Source: an uncultured Desulfobacter sp. | GTDB taxonomy: Bacteria; Desulfobacterota; Desulfobacteria; Desulfobacterales; Desulfobacteraceae | Direction of reading: 5' to 3' | NCBI RefSeq assembly: GCF_963665355.1 | Contig: NZ_OY762229.1 | Span: forward strand, 4,464,001 to 4,528,000 | DNA: 64,000 bases | In this document: piece by piece, positions 62,438 through 64,000 of the stretch | How positions within the stretch are numbered: the stretch's first letter is position 1 | How the letters are laid out: each line of letters begins with the position of its first letter | Translations under genes and position numbers: made by a program | Notes under the pieces: model-generated | Told to the model about the DNA's origin: nothing | The model's database searches: none | The model's input: only the letters and a program-made list of their open reading frames with translations

Positions 62438-63916
62438 TTATACGTTTTTCATATGGGGGAAAAGAATCACCTCTCGTATGGAGGCGGCATCCGTCAGCAG
62501 CATGACAAGACGGTCAATACCGATCCCCTCCCCTGCTGTGGGGGGCATCCCGTATTCCAAAGCCTCGACATATTCCGCATCCATGATATGGGCTTCATCA
62601 TTGCCCTCATCGCGCTGGCGCACCTGCATGAGAAAGCGGCTATACTGATCTTCGGGATCATTGATTTCCGAAAATCCGTTGGCGATCTCTCTGCCGGCAA
62701 TGAACAATTCAAACCGGTCCGTAAGCTCCGGATCTGATTCGCTTTTCCTGGACAAAGGAGACACTTCCACCGGATATCCGGTAATAAATGTGGGCTGGAT
62801 GAGTTTAGGTTCCACAAGAGCATCAAAAAGTTTGGTCAACACTTTGCCGTGGCGGTCCTTTTTGGCAATTTGAATATTTTCTTTTTCAGCGTGCAAAAGC
62901 AGGGCCTGGGTGTCATTGACAATGGCCGGATCAATGCCGCCGATTTCAGACAGAGAATCGACCATGGAGAGACGTTTCCATCCCTTGGCAAAATCAATGG
63001 CCTGTCCCTGGTATTCAATACGGCTGCCCCCGGTAATCTGGATAACAATGGATTCAAACATCTCTTCGGTCAGATTCATCAGATCTTCATAGGTGGCGTA
63101 AGCCTGGTAAAACTCAACCATGGTGAACTCCGGATTATGCCGGGTGGAGACCCCTTCATTCCTGAAATTACGATTGATCTCAAACACCTTTTCAAATCCG
63201 CCCACCACCAGTCGTTTCAGATACAGTTCCGGTGCGATGCGAAGAAATAATTCCATGCCAAGGGCATTATGCCAGGTTTTAAAAGGCGTAGCTTCGGCAC
63301 CGCCCGGCAGTGTCTGCATCATGGGTGTTTCCACCTCCATGAACCCGTTTTCATCAAAAAAGCGTCTCATGGCAGCCACAATGGCACTGCGTTTTTTAAA
63401 AATCTGGCGGGTGTTTTCATTCATAATCAGGTCGAGATATCTTTGGCGATATCTTTTTTCAGGATCCTTGATACCGTGAAATTTTTCAGGCAGAGGTCTC
63501 ACAGACTTGGATAAGAGCCTGAAACTTTCGGCAAGCAGAGTCCATTCACCTGTTTTGGTCTGGAACAACGGCCCTTCAACACCAATAAAATCTCCGATAT
63601 CCAGTTTTTTAAACAGGGCATACACATCATCTCCCACCATGTTTTTCTGGATATATACCTGCATCTGTTCACCGGCATCCTGAAACCTGACAAATGAGGA
63701 TTTTCCCATTTTATTAATGGCCATCATGCGCCCGGCCAAACGGAATTTAATTCCATTTTCTCCCAGACTGTCCGATTTTTTTTCAATAATGTCTTTTAAT
63801 TCATGTACCCTGTGATCGGGTTTGAAATCATTGGGATACAGACTGATGCCATCGGTTTTAAGTTCGTTTATCTTCTCTTTGCGAAGATCAAGAAGTTTAC
63901 TCGTTTTGTTATCCAT
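62438..63916 (-). CDS. lysS: Lysyl-tRNA synthetase (class II)
   Basis: A 492-residue class II enzyme. N-terminal OB-fold anticodon domain (VRFQDAGEQMQVYIQKN); class II motif 1 MRRFFDENGFMEVETPMM, motif 2 FEINRNFRNEGVSTRHNPEF, and motif 3 GIGIDRLVMLLTDAASIREV at the C terminus. Complete. It is eight bases upstream of lolC, an order seen in many Desulfobacterota and related bacteria. Confidence 0.97.
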   Translation of the reverse strand: MDNKTSKLLDLRKEKINELKTDGISLYPNDFKPDHRVHELKDIIEKKSDSLGENGIKFRLAGRMMAINKMGKSSFVRFQDAGEQMQVYIQKNMVGDDVYALFKKLDIGDFIGVEGPLFQTKTGEWTLLAESFRLLSKSVRPLPEKFHGIKDPEKRYRQRYLDLIMNENTRQIFKKRSAIVAAMRRFFDENGFMEVETPMMQTLPGGAEATPFKTWHNALGMELFLRIAPELYLKRLVVGGFEKVFEINRNFRNEGVSTRHNPEFTMVEFYQAYATYEDLMNLTEEMFESIVIQITGGSRIEYQGQAIDFAKGWKRLSMVDSLSEIGGIDPAIVNDTQALLLHAEKENIQIAKKDRHGKVLTKLFDALVEPKLIQPTFITGYPVEVSPLSRKSESDPELTDRFELFIAGREIANGFSEINDPEDQYSRFLMQVRQRDEGNDEAHIMDAEYVEALEYGMPPTAGEGIGIDRLVMLLTDAASIREVILFPHMKNV

Positions 63917-64000
63917 AAAATAGCTGCTCTCATTTATATTTAGAAAAGGCCACGCCGTTTCGATTTAAAATTTTTAAAGCACGGCAACCCCGTGAATCAA

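Noticed and set aside
1-64000. CRISPR arrays and rRNA genes
   Set aside because: No regularly spaced short repeats with unique spacers and no rRNA-like sequence were seen.

Overview
The window reads as a chromosome segment of a Gram-negative, anaerobic Desulfobacterota bacterium, most likely a Desulfobacteraceae relative. This is inferred from gene content and style only: a complete lipid A/BAM/Lol outer-membrane block, a sulfite-exporter operon of the type common in sulfate reducers, a ferredoxin-like DUF362 protein, and a spore-photoproduct-lyase-like protein in a Gram-negative setting. No rRNA or taxonomic marker is present, so the genus stays open.

Layout. 1-1.7 kb: end of rnhB, yraN, rsmI. 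1.9-8.5 kb: transport and cationic amino acid genes (PiT-PhoU phosphate transporter, argO/argP divergent pair, ornithine/lysine decarboxylase, SLC13/ArsB-like permease). 8.6-13 kb: a surface-polysaccharide locus (pectate-lyase-fold lipoprotein facing an MBOAT O-acyltransferase and an SGNH partner). 13.3-17.1 kb: DUF362 Fe-S protein with a methyltransferase stub behind it, nhaB, and a Cys-rich protein.

17.27-26.51 kb is a mobile island. A full tRNA-Phe gene lies at its right end, and a perfect 30-bp copy of the tRNA 3' end plus a related terminator hairpin lies at its left end. Inside are a large secreted beta-propeller protein, a staphylococcal-nuclease gene cut by a group II intron remnant (domains V and VI still recognisable), a frameshifted serine recombinase with its DUF5372-type companion, broken IS21 and IS1634 transposases, an intact exosortase H with its membrane partner, an HD-domain remnant and an HsdM pseudogene. 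The exosortase pair is the most intact functional unit in the island; its substrate is not in view.

26.6-32.2 kb: housekeeping (rsmE, maf, PLP homeostasis protein, queH, ABC-F protein, AbrB-like membrane protein). 32.3-41 kb: a sensor kinase, then a plus-strand operon of tauE, a TIGR02186-like membrane-anchored protein, an unusual PEP/pyruvate-binding phosphohistidine-domain protein without the PEP-binding barrel, a receiver-only response regulator and two universal stress proteins. 41.3-44.3 kb: purC, a ParB-like protein and an SPL-like radical SAM protein in one minus-strand unit. 44.5-46.9 kb: TolC-type channel and small genes.

47-52 kb (minus): pheA-aroE-aroA-aroK-lplA. Upstream of pheA lies a promoter, a 25-codon leader peptide with five Phe and three Tyr codons, and an intrinsic terminator with a possible competing pairing: a candidate phenylalanine attenuator. 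52-64 kb (minus): CorC-type membrane protein, then a continuous envelope-biogenesis array lysS-lolC-lolD-bamA-ompH-lpxD-lpxA-lpxI-lpxB, without fabZ and with an extra N-terminal domain on BamA.
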